Below are positions 48,742-57,250 of a stretch of 64,000 nucleotides of DNA, piece by piece. This DNA is from Jingweiarchaeum tengchongense. Lineage in GTDB: Archaea; Nanobdellota; Nanobdellia; Jingweiarchaeales; Jingweiarchaeaceae. A program made the position numbers and the translations under genes. Numbering within the stretch: position 1 is the stretch's first letter; each line of letters opens with the position of its first letter. Under the pieces are notes generated by a model. That model did not search any database. It was given only the letters and a program-made list of their open reading frames with translations, and was not told the origin of the DNA. Location of the stretch: positions 31,463 through 95,462 of the forward strand of contig JAVZDD010000003.1 of assembly GCA_038874075.1 (NCBI GenBank). The letters are read 5' to 3'.

Positions 48742-49821
48742 CTACAGGATAAAATCCTTGTTCTTTATCTTTGTTGGCAAATATTCCTCTGAAATGAATT
48801 TTATACCCCTACTGCTCAATGCTTCTAATTCCAGCTTATAACCAACTTTTAACATGTGATTTATTTCGTCCTGCCATGCCTTCGATTTGAACCAAGGATA
48901 TTCCAAAAGTTCTTTTGCCCTTTTGATATCCATTTCGTTCAATTTGATTGTGACATTCTTTGGTAATTTAAATTTTTCCACATCCTTTGTTGTTAATCCA
49001 ACAAAAATTGCATCCGGTACACCTAACTTTGGAGAAAGATGTGCCAAGTTTATTGAACCTTGTTTGATGACTGAATAAATATAATAACCCCAACCATCAG
49101 CATCCGTTAATACATATATTGGTAAACCAAATTCATTGTGCAGTCTATAAAGCATCCTTCTTACTCCTCTGGAAGGTTGACCTTCTCCTGTGATCAGAAT
49201 ACAATTATGTTTTTTCCAGAACTTGTCCTCATTCAAACGACTGAAAACTGCAGCCTTTTCTACAAAAAGTACAAAATCAGCATCTATCTTCTTAAACTTT
49301 ATCATCTCTTCCTCGACATTACTTGGTACTCCATAACCACCCGTACCCATCTTCCTTAAATTTATTTCATCACCCGCATCCAGAATTGTACAATTACCCA
49401 CCATCAATCCTTTTCTTTCAGCATTTAAGTGCATCTCTTCTCTTAGTACATCCAATGTTACTTCCAAATCTTCGATGATGGGATCGGATTCGCTTTGTTC
49501 TTCAAACGTATTCTCCTTTGTGCCTGGAAGCGTCCTTTTCAATGCATAATATAGATCTCTAATGCTCGTTGTAACTTTTTGCTCTATCAATCCTTTTGTG
49601 AATGCTGCTACCAACAATGTTTGCATGAATTTACGAGCATGCGCAACATTCAAAAAGAATCTTTTTGCCTTCATACCCTTCAGTTTTATTATACCTGTTT
49701 TTTCATCGAATTCAACATTGGCAAGTGTTCTCACGGGTATTTCAATGTATGGATTTTTTCCCTTTTTCATCTGTTCTAAAACATTTTCACCTATTCCCTT
49801 AATCTTCTTCTCTACGCTCAT
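48742..49821 (-). CDS. top6A: DNA topoisomerase VI subunit A
   Basis: 359 residues of the Spo11/Top6A family. The catalytic-tyrosine region is TSIRDLYYALKRTLPG, and the Toprim metal site is YVLTDADGWGYYIYSVIKQGS. Together with Top6B it forms the A2B2 type IIB enzyme that relaxes and decatenates DNA. Starts inside the last 23 bases of top6B, so the subunits are translationally coupled. End of the information-processing cluster. Confidence 0.95.
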   Translation of the reverse strand: MSVEKKIKGIGENVLEQMKKGKNPYIEIPVRTLANVEFDEKTGIIKLKGMKAKRFFLNVAHARKFMQTLLVAAFTKGLIEQKVTTSIRDLYYALKRTLPGTKENTFEEQSESDPIIEDLEVTLDVLREEMHLNAERKGLMVGNCTILDAGDEINLRKMGTGGYGVPSNVEEEMIKFKKIDADFVLFVEKAAVFSRLNEDKFWKKHNCILITGEGQPSRGVRRMLYRLHNEFGLPIYVLTDADGWGYYIYSVIKQGSINLAHLSPKLGVPDAIFVGLTTKDVEKFKLPKNVTIKLNEMDIKRAKELLEYPWFKSKAWQDEINHMLKVGYKLELEALSSRGIKFISEEYLPTKIKNKDFIL

Positions 49822-51655
49822 TTTCCTCGCCTTCTATTTTATTCGTTTCTTTAATCTCCTCCATTTCTACAATATCATTACTTTTTTTTATTAGTTTATC
49901 AAGAATCTTCTTTATTTCATCCTTTTTTTCTCCAGTTAACTCACTTAACGCTTGTGTAACTTCTTCACCATACTTCATGAATGTTAAAATTCTTTCCTTC
50001 CTTCGCTGCGCGTAATATCGTTTCGATAAATACAATTTCAATTTTCTTGCAATCTCTTGGAGTGCAAGTTTTATCTCTTTTATAATTATTGGATAACTTG
50101 CGATTGCACTCTTACCTTCGCTTGTGTATGGAACCCATACACTTGCAAAATGTACAAGAATTACGATTGGACCAAGCGGTATTCCATTTAATTCTTCAAT
50201 GTTATAATTTTTCCAATGGACGCTTTGTATCGCTTTCAAGATTGCGCACGAAGAAGCATCGTATAACAACGGTATTTTGTTTGCAAATCTTAGTATTTCT
50301 GCCTTTTCCAATGTAATTTTACCACCATATGCGATTGCAGCTTCCACTTGGAATGGCATTCCTCTATAAACATTCGGCTCTCTCGTAAGTGCGCAGACGA
50401 ATTCTGCACCAGTCTCGTCTTTTAAGCTTTTCTCAATGTTTTCCTGTCCTATCGGAGACAAGCAGTCTAACGGTGGTCTAGCTAGTTTTACTCGCTGCAT
50501 TGCCTTTAATAAACTTTCTATTTCGTGAATTTCAAGTTCTTTTGGATTTTTTTCCTTTATTGCAGCAATCTTAATTATTTGTTTTGCACTACTTGGACCT
50601 ATCTTGCAGAACTCATTCATAAGAAAGCCATAGATGCTTCTTGAAGTTGTCTTTTTAATCATTCTTTTCAATATTCCAAGTTCAATCCCGTGGGGATGTG
50701 GTTTTATTTCTCTTGGCTCCTTTGGTATCTCATTTGTTTTACGCTTGAATTCAAAGACATTTCCATCCGGATCTTTAAATTTTATTGATACATATGGATT
50801 TATGATCGATGTCTGTTTTAAATACTCATAAACTGATCTCTTACCCTTTGAGATGTAAATTCCTTCTATTTCTAGTTCAACTCTTGTACCTCTTTCCTTC
50901 TTAAAATTTTCATCGATACTTTCTGATATGATTTCTGGTTCATTCTTTACTGTATCAATCATTACCTCAACCACATGCGCTGGTTTATCCGGAGAAATTC
51001 TCGATGTTATCCTTGCAGGTTTTCCAGTTGTAAGTTGTGCATAAAGCACAGCGCTATGAATTCCAATACCTTGTTGACCTCTGCTCTCTTTCAATCGATG
51101 AAACTTTGAACCGTATAAAAATTTACCAAATGTATATGGTATCTGTTCTTTTACAATGCCAAGACCATTGTCCTCAACGATTAACCTATACTTTTTCGAT
51201 CTCGTCTTGGTTTGCATTTCTTTATTATTCAGAAAAATTTTGAATCTTTCACCATTAAAAATGATTCTCGCTTTTTCATTATCTATTTCAAAATTCAATT
51301 CATTCTCTTTTTTATTGACGAGCTTGAATTTCTTTCCATTCAATACGAGTAAGTGCTCCCTTCCCCTCTTAACATATTCACCAATCACATTTGTATTTTC
51401 CATCACATCGAACGTCTCTTCTGTGTTTTTAACCTCAACATAGATTTCTGGCGGAACGATACTCTTTCCCTTCTTCAGCAAAGCATAGTTCAATTCATCA
51501 CAAGCATCTAGTGCATTATCAACTGCCTCCTTCACACAGGTTACTACTGCCTTTGTTTTAAGATCAAATCCGAGTAGATGCCTATTCTTCTCAAAAAACT
51601 CAGCCACACTTATTTCTTTATGTTTTTTTGCCATTTCTTCTGCGATTTCCTTCAT
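49799..51655 (-). CDS. top6B: DNA topoisomerase VI subunit B
   Basis: 618 residues. GHKL ATPase: KEAVDNALDACDE (N box), LIVEDNGLGIV (G1 with D-x-G-x-G), GQQGIGIHSAVLYAQLTTGKP (G2); then the H2TH and transducer domains. The C-terminus is an acidic/basic tail (ENERREED). Bound ATP closes the dimer for strand passage. Four-base overlap with the upstream KH gene. Confidence 0.95.
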   Translation of the reverse strand: MKEIAEEMAKKHKEISVAEFFEKNRHLLGFDLKTKAVVTCVKEAVDNALDACDELNYALLKKGKSIVPPEIYVEVKNTEETFDVMENTNVIGEYVKRGREHLLVLNGKKFKLVNKKENELNFEIDNEKARIIFNGERFKIFLNNKEMQTKTRSKKYRLIVEDNGLGIVKEQIPYTFGKFLYGSKFHRLKESRGQQGIGIHSAVLYAQLTTGKPARITSRISPDKPAHVVEVMIDTVKNEPEIISESIDENFKKERGTRVELEIEGIYISKGKRSVYEYLKQTSIINPYVSIKFKDPDGNVFEFKRKTNEIPKEPREIKPHPHGIELGILKRMIKKTTSRSIYGFLMNEFCKIGPSSAKQIIKIAAIKEKNPKELEIHEIESLLKAMQRVKLARPPLDCLSPIGQENIEKSLKDETGAEFVCALTREPNVYRGMPFQVEAAIAYGGKITLEKAEILRFANKIPLLYDASSCAILKAIQSVHWKNYNIEELNGIPLGPIVILVHFASVWVPYTSEGKSAIASYPIIIKEIKLALQEIARKLKLYLSKRYYAQRRKERILTFMKYGEEVTQALSELTGEKKDEIKKILDKLIKKSNDIVEMEEIKETNKIEGEENERREED

Positions 51656-52182
51656 AACAGCACCATCTCCTTTAATCTCCTTCTTTCCCTTTCCAACATT
51701 CGATACACAGTTGCATGTCTTGCACCTTCCAAGAGCATGATAATTGCTCTTCTTGCAATTTCAATATTTTCAATTTTTCCTATCAGTGCTACACTTTTAC
51801 CATATACACTTATATAAGTTTCGGATAGCTCTTCGATGAGTTTTCTTGCTTTGCCTTCCTTTCCAATTATTCTCCCCTTTAATCGCACAAGTGCATTCTT
51901 TGATTTCCCAGCATACTCAGTCAGATCTATTATCTCAATTATATTCTCTTCATTTAATAAACGAAAAGCCTTCTCAGGTGAGAAACCTCTTGCGATCGCT
52001 CTTATCAGGTCTCTCACGATCCAGACCATAACCGAATCATCACCTTCAATTGATACGCCTTCTTCGCTTATTTTTATTTTTGTGTTTGTTTCTTCCTCTA
52101 TCTTCTTTTTTACTTCTCCTCCCTTTCCAATTATCACATTGATCCTTTCCTTTGGTACTTTTACAATCTGGGTAAATTTCAT
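51652..52182 (-). CDS. KH-domain RNA-binding protein (archaeal Dim2/Pno1-like)
   Basis: 176 residues with two KH domains: VIIGKGGEVKKKIEEETNTKI (GxxG = GKGG) and RLKGRIIGKEGKARKLIEEL (GKEG). This is the archaeal Pno1/Dim2 homologue, thought to bind the 3' region of 16S precursor. Follows RIO1 on the same transcript, consistent with a joint role in small-subunit maturation. Confidence 0.9.
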   Translation of the reverse strand: MKFTQIVKVPKERINVIIGKGGEVKKKIEEETNTKIKISEEGVSIEGDDSVMVWIVRDLIRAIARGFSPEKAFRLLNEENIIEIIDLTEYAGKSKNALVRLKGRIIGKEGKARKLIEELSETYISVYGKSVALIGKIENIEIARRAIIMLLEGARHATVYRMLERERRRLKEMVLL

Positions 52183-52185
52183 TTT

Positions 52186-52890
52186 TTATTCACTGGTTAC
52201 ATCTTCATATATTTCTTTTTCACTTCTAACTTTTACACCAAGTTTCCTAAACCATGAATTTACCCTGTTAATGTCCCTTAAGAGCAATTCATTTGCTAGA
52301 TAATGATCTCTTGGCACACCTTGTGAAAAATCAATGAGTACTGGTTTATCTCGCTGATTTAATATATTGTATTCACTAATATCTCCATGAATTAAATCTT
52401 TTTTATACATTCTTTTTATGTAATCAATGATAATCCCATACCATTTTTCTGGATTTCTCGGTTTTGCAACCTTTGCATATTGACACGGGTTTCCATTTTC
52501 ACCGATGAATTCCATTACTAGTACATTATTAACAACGAATATAGGTTCAGGCGCTCTTACTCCAGCTTCCACAGCAATACTAAGGTTCTTAAATTCCTTT
52601 CTTGAAAAGGCATAAACAATGTCCCTTCTTTTCATTTTCACATTATCAAACCTTTTATCACCTTTTATGTATTTCCACATTGACTTAAATTCAGATGTGT
52701 CAGTTCTGAAAATTTTTACTGCGAAAATTTTTTCGTTCTTTCTAGCTTTATACACATTCGCTTCCTTACCGGTTGATATTACGCCTTCCAAAACATCAAA
52801 ATATCCCTTGTTAACTGCCTTATACAAACTCATCAGTGTTGATTCATCAAATACCTCCTTATATATCTTAAATCGCTCAGAAATACGCAT
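52186..52890 (-). CDS. rio1: RIO1-type atypical protein kinase/ATPase
   Basis: 234 residues: GVISTGKEANVYKA as the P-loop, FAVKIFRT with the catalytic Lys, the hinge NVLVMEFIG, the catalytic loop LIHGDISEYNIL and metal motif VLIDFSQGVPRDH. RIO1 acts in 30S/40S subunit maturation as an ATPase. Placed between aIF1A and the KH protein with two- to three-base gaps. Confidence 0.93.
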   Translation of the reverse strand: MRISERFKIYKEVFDESTLMSLYKAVNKGYFDVLEGVISTGKEANVYKARKNEKIFAVKIFRTDTSEFKSMWKYIKGDKRFDNVKMKRRDIVYAFSRKEFKNLSIAVEAGVRAPEPIFVVNNVLVMEFIGENGNPCQYAKVAKPRNPEKWYGIIIDYIKRMYKKDLIHGDISEYNILNQRDKPVLIDFSQGVPRDHYLANELLLRDINRVNSWFRKLGVKVRSEKEIYEDVTSE

Positions 52891-52891
52891 T

Positions 52892-53185
52892 TTATATCAG
52901 GTCTTTTTGTAGTGTTTTGAAAAAACCTTTTCTCAATAAAAAAGAGACTTCACTCTTTGTGTATCTAAATATAATGTCACCCCTAGTATCTCCTTGTACT
53001 TCCCATGGTTCTACGAGTACCACATCTCCTTCTTTTATCCACACTTTTCTCACAAGTCTACCAGGAATTCTACAAAGCCTTATTTTGCCATCATCACATC
53101 TGACATACATCTTACAAAAACCAAGAAGTTGCTCCACAATACCCAAAACCTCATTCCCCCTTGGTGTCCTAACCTTCTCTTCCAT
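52892..53185 (-). CDS. eif1A: Translation initiation factor aIF1A
   Basis: About 97 residues from ATG 53185 (GAGTGA before it); TTG 53197 would add four residues. OB-fold S1-like: [52 protein letters not shown]. Binds the 30S A-site region and aids start selection. Part of the conserved aIF1A-RIO1-KH-Top6 order. Confidence 0.93.
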   Translation of the reverse strand: MEEKVRTPRGNEVLGIVEQLLGFCKMYVRCDDGKIRLCRIPGRLVRKVWIKEGDVVLVEPWEVQGDTRGDIIFRYTKSEVSFLLRKGFFKTLQKDLI

Positions 53186-53189
53186 TTTT

Positions 53190-53507
53190 TCACTCAATTA
53201 TTGAAACAAGCTGTGCGTGTGGAATGTCTTTTATTTTTATTACATTTTCTTCCTTTATAATACCAGCTTTTATTGCAAGATCAATAGCCCTTTTTCCCAC
53301 GATATTTGCGATCGTTGCTTTTCTTAACTCTTCTATTGCCTTCTTTTTGCTAATTATTTTTCCTTTGTAAAATCTCGGATTCACAAATAACCTCAAGTTT
53401 CCATCACTAAATTTTTTACCAATGAGTTCTTTATCGCAGAGAGCGACGATATACTCTTCAATGTCATACTGTATAATTCTATATGTTTTAATGTAAATTC
53501 CACTCAT
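53190..53507 (-). CDS. DUF424 family protein
   Basis: About 105 residues from ATG 53507, which overlaps the stop of aIF2-beta. Pattern [20 protein letters not shown], then [42 protein letters not shown]. This matches the archaeal DUF424 set usually found with translation factor genes. Function unknown. Confidence 0.8.
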   Translation of the reverse strand: MSGIYIKTYRIIQYDIEEYIVALCDKELIGKKFSDGNLRLFVNPRFYKGKIISKKKAIEELRKATIANIVGKRAIDLAIKAGIIKEENVIKIKDIPHAQLVSIIE

Positions 53508-53923
53508 TTTATTGCCCTTATTGGCTTTCTTGCTCCACAAGCAAGACATTTAATGAATGTGATTCTATCCTCTTTCTCAAACCTCGTGTCTGGTTTCTTA
53601 CATTCAGCACATATCACAAATTCATTGACATACTTCTCAATTTTACTATTTAACAAACTTGTTGGAAATCTACCTGTAAAAATTACCCTGTAGTCCTCAA
53701 TGTTACCAGAAGTTGCAAGTTCTCTTGATAAGAATTTTAACAGATGGTTTATATCTCTTTTTAAATAATTTGATATGTGTGTTAGGTTGGTAACGATTGT
53801 TCTATTTCCCTGAATAAAAGATTCAACTTTTGGAATCTCGAATCTAACTCTTTCTCTCACTTTTTCAGGTAAGTTTTTGTAAATCCTTTCAAGCATTTCA
53901 TTATAATCGTATTCCATCCTCAC
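53504..53923 (-). CDS. eif2B: Translation initiation factor aIF2 beta subunit
   Basis: 139 residues: N-terminal alpha-beta domain (YNEMLERIYKNLP, RFEIPKVESFIQGNRTIVTNL), the core NHLLKFLSRELATSGNIED, then a C4 zinc ribbon (CAECKKPDT ... CLACGARKPI). Beta subunit of the ternary complex with initiator tRNA. ATGA-type overlaps on both sides. Confidence 0.95.
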   Translation of the reverse strand: MRMEYDYNEMLERIYKNLPEKVRERVRFEIPKVESFIQGNRTIVTNLTHISNYLKRDINHLLKFLSRELATSGNIEDYRVIFTGRFPTSLLNSKIEKYVNEFVICAECKKPDTRFEKEDRITFIKCLACGARKPIRAIK

Positions 53924-54585
53924 TCCTCCAATATCTTGAACTTTCCAGGTTTTGGTTCATATATTTCGCTTTCCTCAAGCAGCTCCCTCAAAATTTCTTG
54001 ACATTTTATTTTATCGCTAATTTCATTTAAGATTTCTTTTATATCAACACCTTCCCCCTTATCTAAGCTTCTTATTATATTTAGAACTTTGCTCTTCATC
54101 TCAATTTCTTTTTCATCTAAAATCTTTTCCTCCTTGATCTGCACTTTTGTCTCTTCACCTTTTTCTTCTTCTTCCTTTTCAATTAATTTTTTTAGTTTTT
54201 CTTTTAAAATCATTATTTCAATTTTTCTTTCTATTTCCCAATTCGGATCGTCAACTTTTATGATTTTTTCCTCCACCAAATAGACTTCGTTTTTATACAC
54301 ATTTATTCTCCCAATTACATCGACAATATCACCAATTTTTATTCCAGAAAAATTTTTGGATGGATCAAAACTTTTTATTCTTATCGTCTCGGTTCCATCG
54401 TCAAGTACAATAAAACCATACTTATTATCCTCAGAAATAAAAATTTTCATTACGCTTCCAATTATTCTTGCTTTCCTGACATTTAATCCAAATTTTGTTC
54501 TTATTGTTCTGTTATCCTCTTTAGGTTCAGCATCCACGATGTCCTTAATTGTTAATTTATAAGCAGTGTCTATTTTTGTGAACAA
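53920..54585 (-). CDS. OB-fold single-strand-DNA-binding protein (RPA32-like)
   Basis: 221 residues: OB fold (ARIIGSVMKIFISEDNKYGFIVLDDGTETIRI ... IGDIVDVIGRINVYKNEVYLV), an acidic/basic helix rich in E and K (KLIEKEEEEKGEETK), and a C-terminal helical part that may be a winged helix (SKVLNIIRSLDKGEGVDIKEI ... EPKPGKF). It looks like archaeal RPA32-type protein (COG3390). Between MCM and aIF2-beta in the replication/translation cluster. Confidence 0.75.
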   Translation of the reverse strand: MFTKIDTAYKLTIKDIVDAEPKEDNRTIRTKFGLNVRKARIIGSVMKIFISEDNKYGFIVLDDGTETIRIKSFDPSKNFSGIKIGDIVDVIGRINVYKNEVYLVEEKIIKVDDPNWEIERKIEIMILKEKLKKLIEKEEEEKGEETKVQIKEEKILDEKEIEMKSKVLNIIRSLDKGEGVDIKEILNEISDKIKCQEILRELLEESEIYEPKPGKFKILEE

Positions 54586-54589
54586 TTTC

Positions 54590-56638
54590 TCACCTGAAAA
54601 TCACGCGCTTTATGAATCCATGCTTCGGTTCAAATATCTCCCCGTCCCTTTTCATTTTGTCTATGACTTCCTCTGTTTTGGTTGCTTCTATGCCTTTTGA
54701 TTTTGCCTCTTCGACAATTTCAGTGATAGGTATTGGTGAGTCTTTATACTTATTTTCTAATCCAGCTATGATTTCTTTTACTGTAACTATTCTTGATCTT
54801 TGAGCAGTTGTTATCCCTGTAACGATTCGATCGATATCAAATTGTCCGGTTTCGTAATCAATCCCCACTTCACTCAAGCAATGTCTTAGCAATCTTATTG
54901 CCCTTCTCGCATCGCTTCTCGTCACGGTATTGCTCAATCTTACCCTTGCACTTGCCTCAGCCAGTCTTACTAGTGCTTCAAGTTGTCTTGGCGAGATTGG
55001 GATTGGTTTTACTTCAGATTCTGCAGAAACTGCTTTTCCTCTTAGTGTCGCATAAAAATTTTTTAATTCTTTTATTGCTTCGTCACTGAGTTTTGGTTTA
55101 CATACGCGCTTTGCATATGCGATGTACTTCTTTATCATTTCTGGTGGTATTACTGGATGTTTTAACTCTGGCTCTTTTGCAATTTCAAGCATATGGGTTG
55201 CAATTTTCTCATCTATCTCCCTTCTAGGTTTATCTTGTATTGTAAATATCAAATCAAATCTATTAATCAAAGTGGGTGGAATATCAATTTGTTCAGGTAT
55301 TGGTTGATATGGGTCAAATCTTCCAAGTTTTGGATTAGCAGCAGCAAGTATTGTTGTTTCACATCTTAGCGTTGCTTGTATGTTCGCTTTTGATATTGTG
55401 ACGATTTGTAGTTCCATTGCTTCATGCATCGCAACCCTGTCATCTTTATCCATCTTATCAATTTCATCGATGCAGACAACCGATTTGTTCGCTAATACAA
55501 GCGCGCCGGCTTCTAAGCTCCAACCTCTTACGAATTCATCTCTCACAACTGCAGCCGTTAATCCAGCACCGGTCGTTCCTTTTCCAGACACATATCTTGC
55601 CTTTGGTGCCAATTTTGAGACATATCTTAATAATTGTGATTTTGCCACACCAGGATCCCCAACAAGTAAAATGTGTATATCTCCTCTTCTTTCTGTCCCA
55701 TCAGTCATAATTTTTTTCACACCACCAAATAATTGAAGCGCAATTGCTTCTTTTATGATCTTATAACCATAAATTGTAGGTGCGATCGAATCCCTAAGTT
55801 TTTTGTATATTTTTGGATCAGAAGCGAGTTTCCTGATTTCTTTTTCATCCTCTGGCGTTAATTCAATCTCTTCAAACTCTTTTTCAGAGGGCAATATGTT
55901 ATTGGCCTCGATCATTAAGTCATATCTTGTTGATTCTCCACCCCCTTTTAATGGAAGTGGTACTTCAACCACAACACCGATTACTTGCACCCTACTTCCA
56001 GGGCATGTTTTCTTCACAATTTGTGGATCAACGAGATCCTTTCTTAAAAAAACACTAATCCTTCTTGGCTGTTCTCCACCTTCTAATGTTTCCGGACTTT
56101 CTTCAAGAACGATTCTCTGCGTATCAATAAATTTTCTTTTTATTACTTTAAATTTTCCCTTCCTTCCACAATTTGGACATCTGAATGGTTGGCGAATCAT
56201 CCTTTCGTCTTGCTCCTGTTCTATCATCGTTCCACATGCTGGACACTCAAAAGTAACTAAGCAAGAAACAGGTCTTACATCACTCGTTTGTCTTACTAGA
56301 CCATCGATGCATATCAATTTCCCAATGTGTTTACTTCTAATATCTTTGATGGCCACCATTCTGCTTTCTGGTAAATTGAAAAACCTAATTTCAATTTCTT
56401 TACTTTCCTCAAATGGCAGGTCTATCGCATCTATTGAACGCTTGAATAACTCCAATGTTTTCATTGGTTCTTCAAGTAATAAATCAGCAATTTCTACACT
56501 GAACTTTTCTAATTCTTTGAAATTTATGTTTACACTTGTCCTTCCTTCTTCAACGACCCTTGCCAATTCCTTAAAGTAAAATTTTTTCAAAAAATCTTCA
56601 AATTTCTCTATGATTTCCCTTTCCTCTATTTCACTCAC
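54590..56638 (-). CDS. mcm: MCM replicative helicase
   Basis: 682 residues. N-terminal domain with zinc site (CPACGTMIE ... CPNCGRKGK), then AAA+ core: Walker A GDPGVAKSQLL, Walker B VVCIDEIDKMD, the sensor AAANPKLGRFDP and the arginine finger LINRFDLIF. A C-terminal winged helix ends at HGFIKRVIF. The homohexamer unwinds DNA ahead of the polymerase. Overlaps tbp by four bases. Confidence 0.96.
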   Translation of the reverse strand: MSEIEEREIIEKFEDFLKKFYFKELARVVEEGRTSVNINFKELEKFSVEIADLLLEEPMKTLELFKRSIDAIDLPFEESKEIEIRFFNLPESRMVAIKDIRSKHIGKLICIDGLVRQTSDVRPVSCLVTFECPACGTMIEQEQDERMIRQPFRCPNCGRKGKFKVIKRKFIDTQRIVLEESPETLEGGEQPRRISVFLRKDLVDPQIVKKTCPGSRVQVIGVVVEVPLPLKGGGESTRYDLMIEANNILPSEKEFEEIELTPEDEKEIRKLASDPKIYKKLRDSIAPTIYGYKIIKEAIALQLFGGVKKIMTDGTERRGDIHILLVGDPGVAKSQLLRYVSKLAPKARYVSGKGTTGAGLTAAVVRDEFVRGWSLEAGALVLANKSVVCIDEIDKMDKDDRVAMHEAMELQIVTISKANIQATLRCETTILAAANPKLGRFDPYQPIPEQIDIPPTLINRFDLIFTIQDKPRREIDEKIATHMLEIAKEPELKHPVIPPEMIKKYIAYAKRVCKPKLSDEAIKELKNFYATLRGKAVSAESEVKPIPISPRQLEALVRLAEASARVRLSNTVTRSDARRAIRLLRHCLSEVGIDYETGQFDIDRIVTGITTAQRSRIVTVKEIIAGLENKYKDSPIPITEIVEEAKSKGIEATKTEEVIDKMKRDGEIFEPKHGFIKRVIFR

Positions 56639-57180
56639 CTCTTTAATCTTCTTAAAACTCTGACTAGATTATCAACAGCCTGTTTAATTTCTCTTTCATT
56701 TTTTGCACCAGTACAAACAATCTTTCCAGTACCAAATAAGAGGAATGTGATGTGTGATGCTGGCACCTTGTACACCAATCCAGGAAATTGTTCAGGTTCA
56801 TATTCAGCATTCTCCAATTTAAATGCCAAGTCGTTCAAGTTCAGTCTCATTCCAAGATTTCCACTTGCAACCATGTTCTGTATTTCTATGTCTGGCTTTG
56901 CTCTGATGTTGACCCCAGCTTTCCTGATTTCTTTTATTATCTGTTTTACTGCTTCCCCTACACCCCTTTCGCTCTTTGCACCAGTACAAACAATCTTTCC
57001 AGAACTAAAGACGAGCGATGTAATTCCTTCTTTATTTAGTCTCAATACCAATCCAGGAAATTGTTCAGGATTGTATTCTGTGTTCGGTAAGATACTTGCT
57101 ACTTTTTCAAGTGGAATTTCTTTATGTAGAGAAGCACTTGCAACAACATTTTCTATCCTTACTTGTTTTTTACTTTTCAT
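56635..57180 (-). CDS. tbp: TATA-box-binding protein
   Basis: 181 residues, two pseudo-symmetric repeats: NVVASASLHKEIPLEKVASIL...TEYNPEQFPGLVLRL with GKIVCTGAKSERG, then NMVASGNLGMRLNLNDLAFKLENAEYEPEQFPGLVYKV with GKIVCTGAKNERE. Bends promoter DNA for TFB and RNA polymerase. Strong GGAGG six bases or so before the ATG. Promoter described separately. Confidence 0.97.
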   Translation of the reverse strand: MKSKKQVRIENVVASASLHKEIPLEKVASILPNTEYNPEQFPGLVLRLNKEGITSLVFSSGKIVCTGAKSERGVGEAVKQIIKEIRKAGVNIRAKPDIEIQNMVASGNLGMRLNLNDLAFKLENAEYEPEQFPGLVYKVPASHITFLLFGTGKIVCTGAKNEREIKQAVDNLVRVLRRLKR

Positions 57181-57193
57181 CGCACCCCCTCCT

Positions 57194-57239
57194 TTTATTT
57201 ATAAGATAGAAAAATTTATAAGGAGTTCCTTTATAAATA
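57194..57239 (-). promoter_or_regulatory. Three TATA-like boxes upstream of tbp
   Basis: On the minus strand: TATTTATAAAGG (57239-57228), CCTTATAAATT (57222-57212) and CTTATAAATAAA (57205-57194). Only the outermost or middle box can start transcription before the ATG at 57180; the inner one lies too close. The extra boxes may let TBP compete with its own promoter. Confidence 0.45.
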
Positions 57240-57250
57240 CTTTTTCCGAA

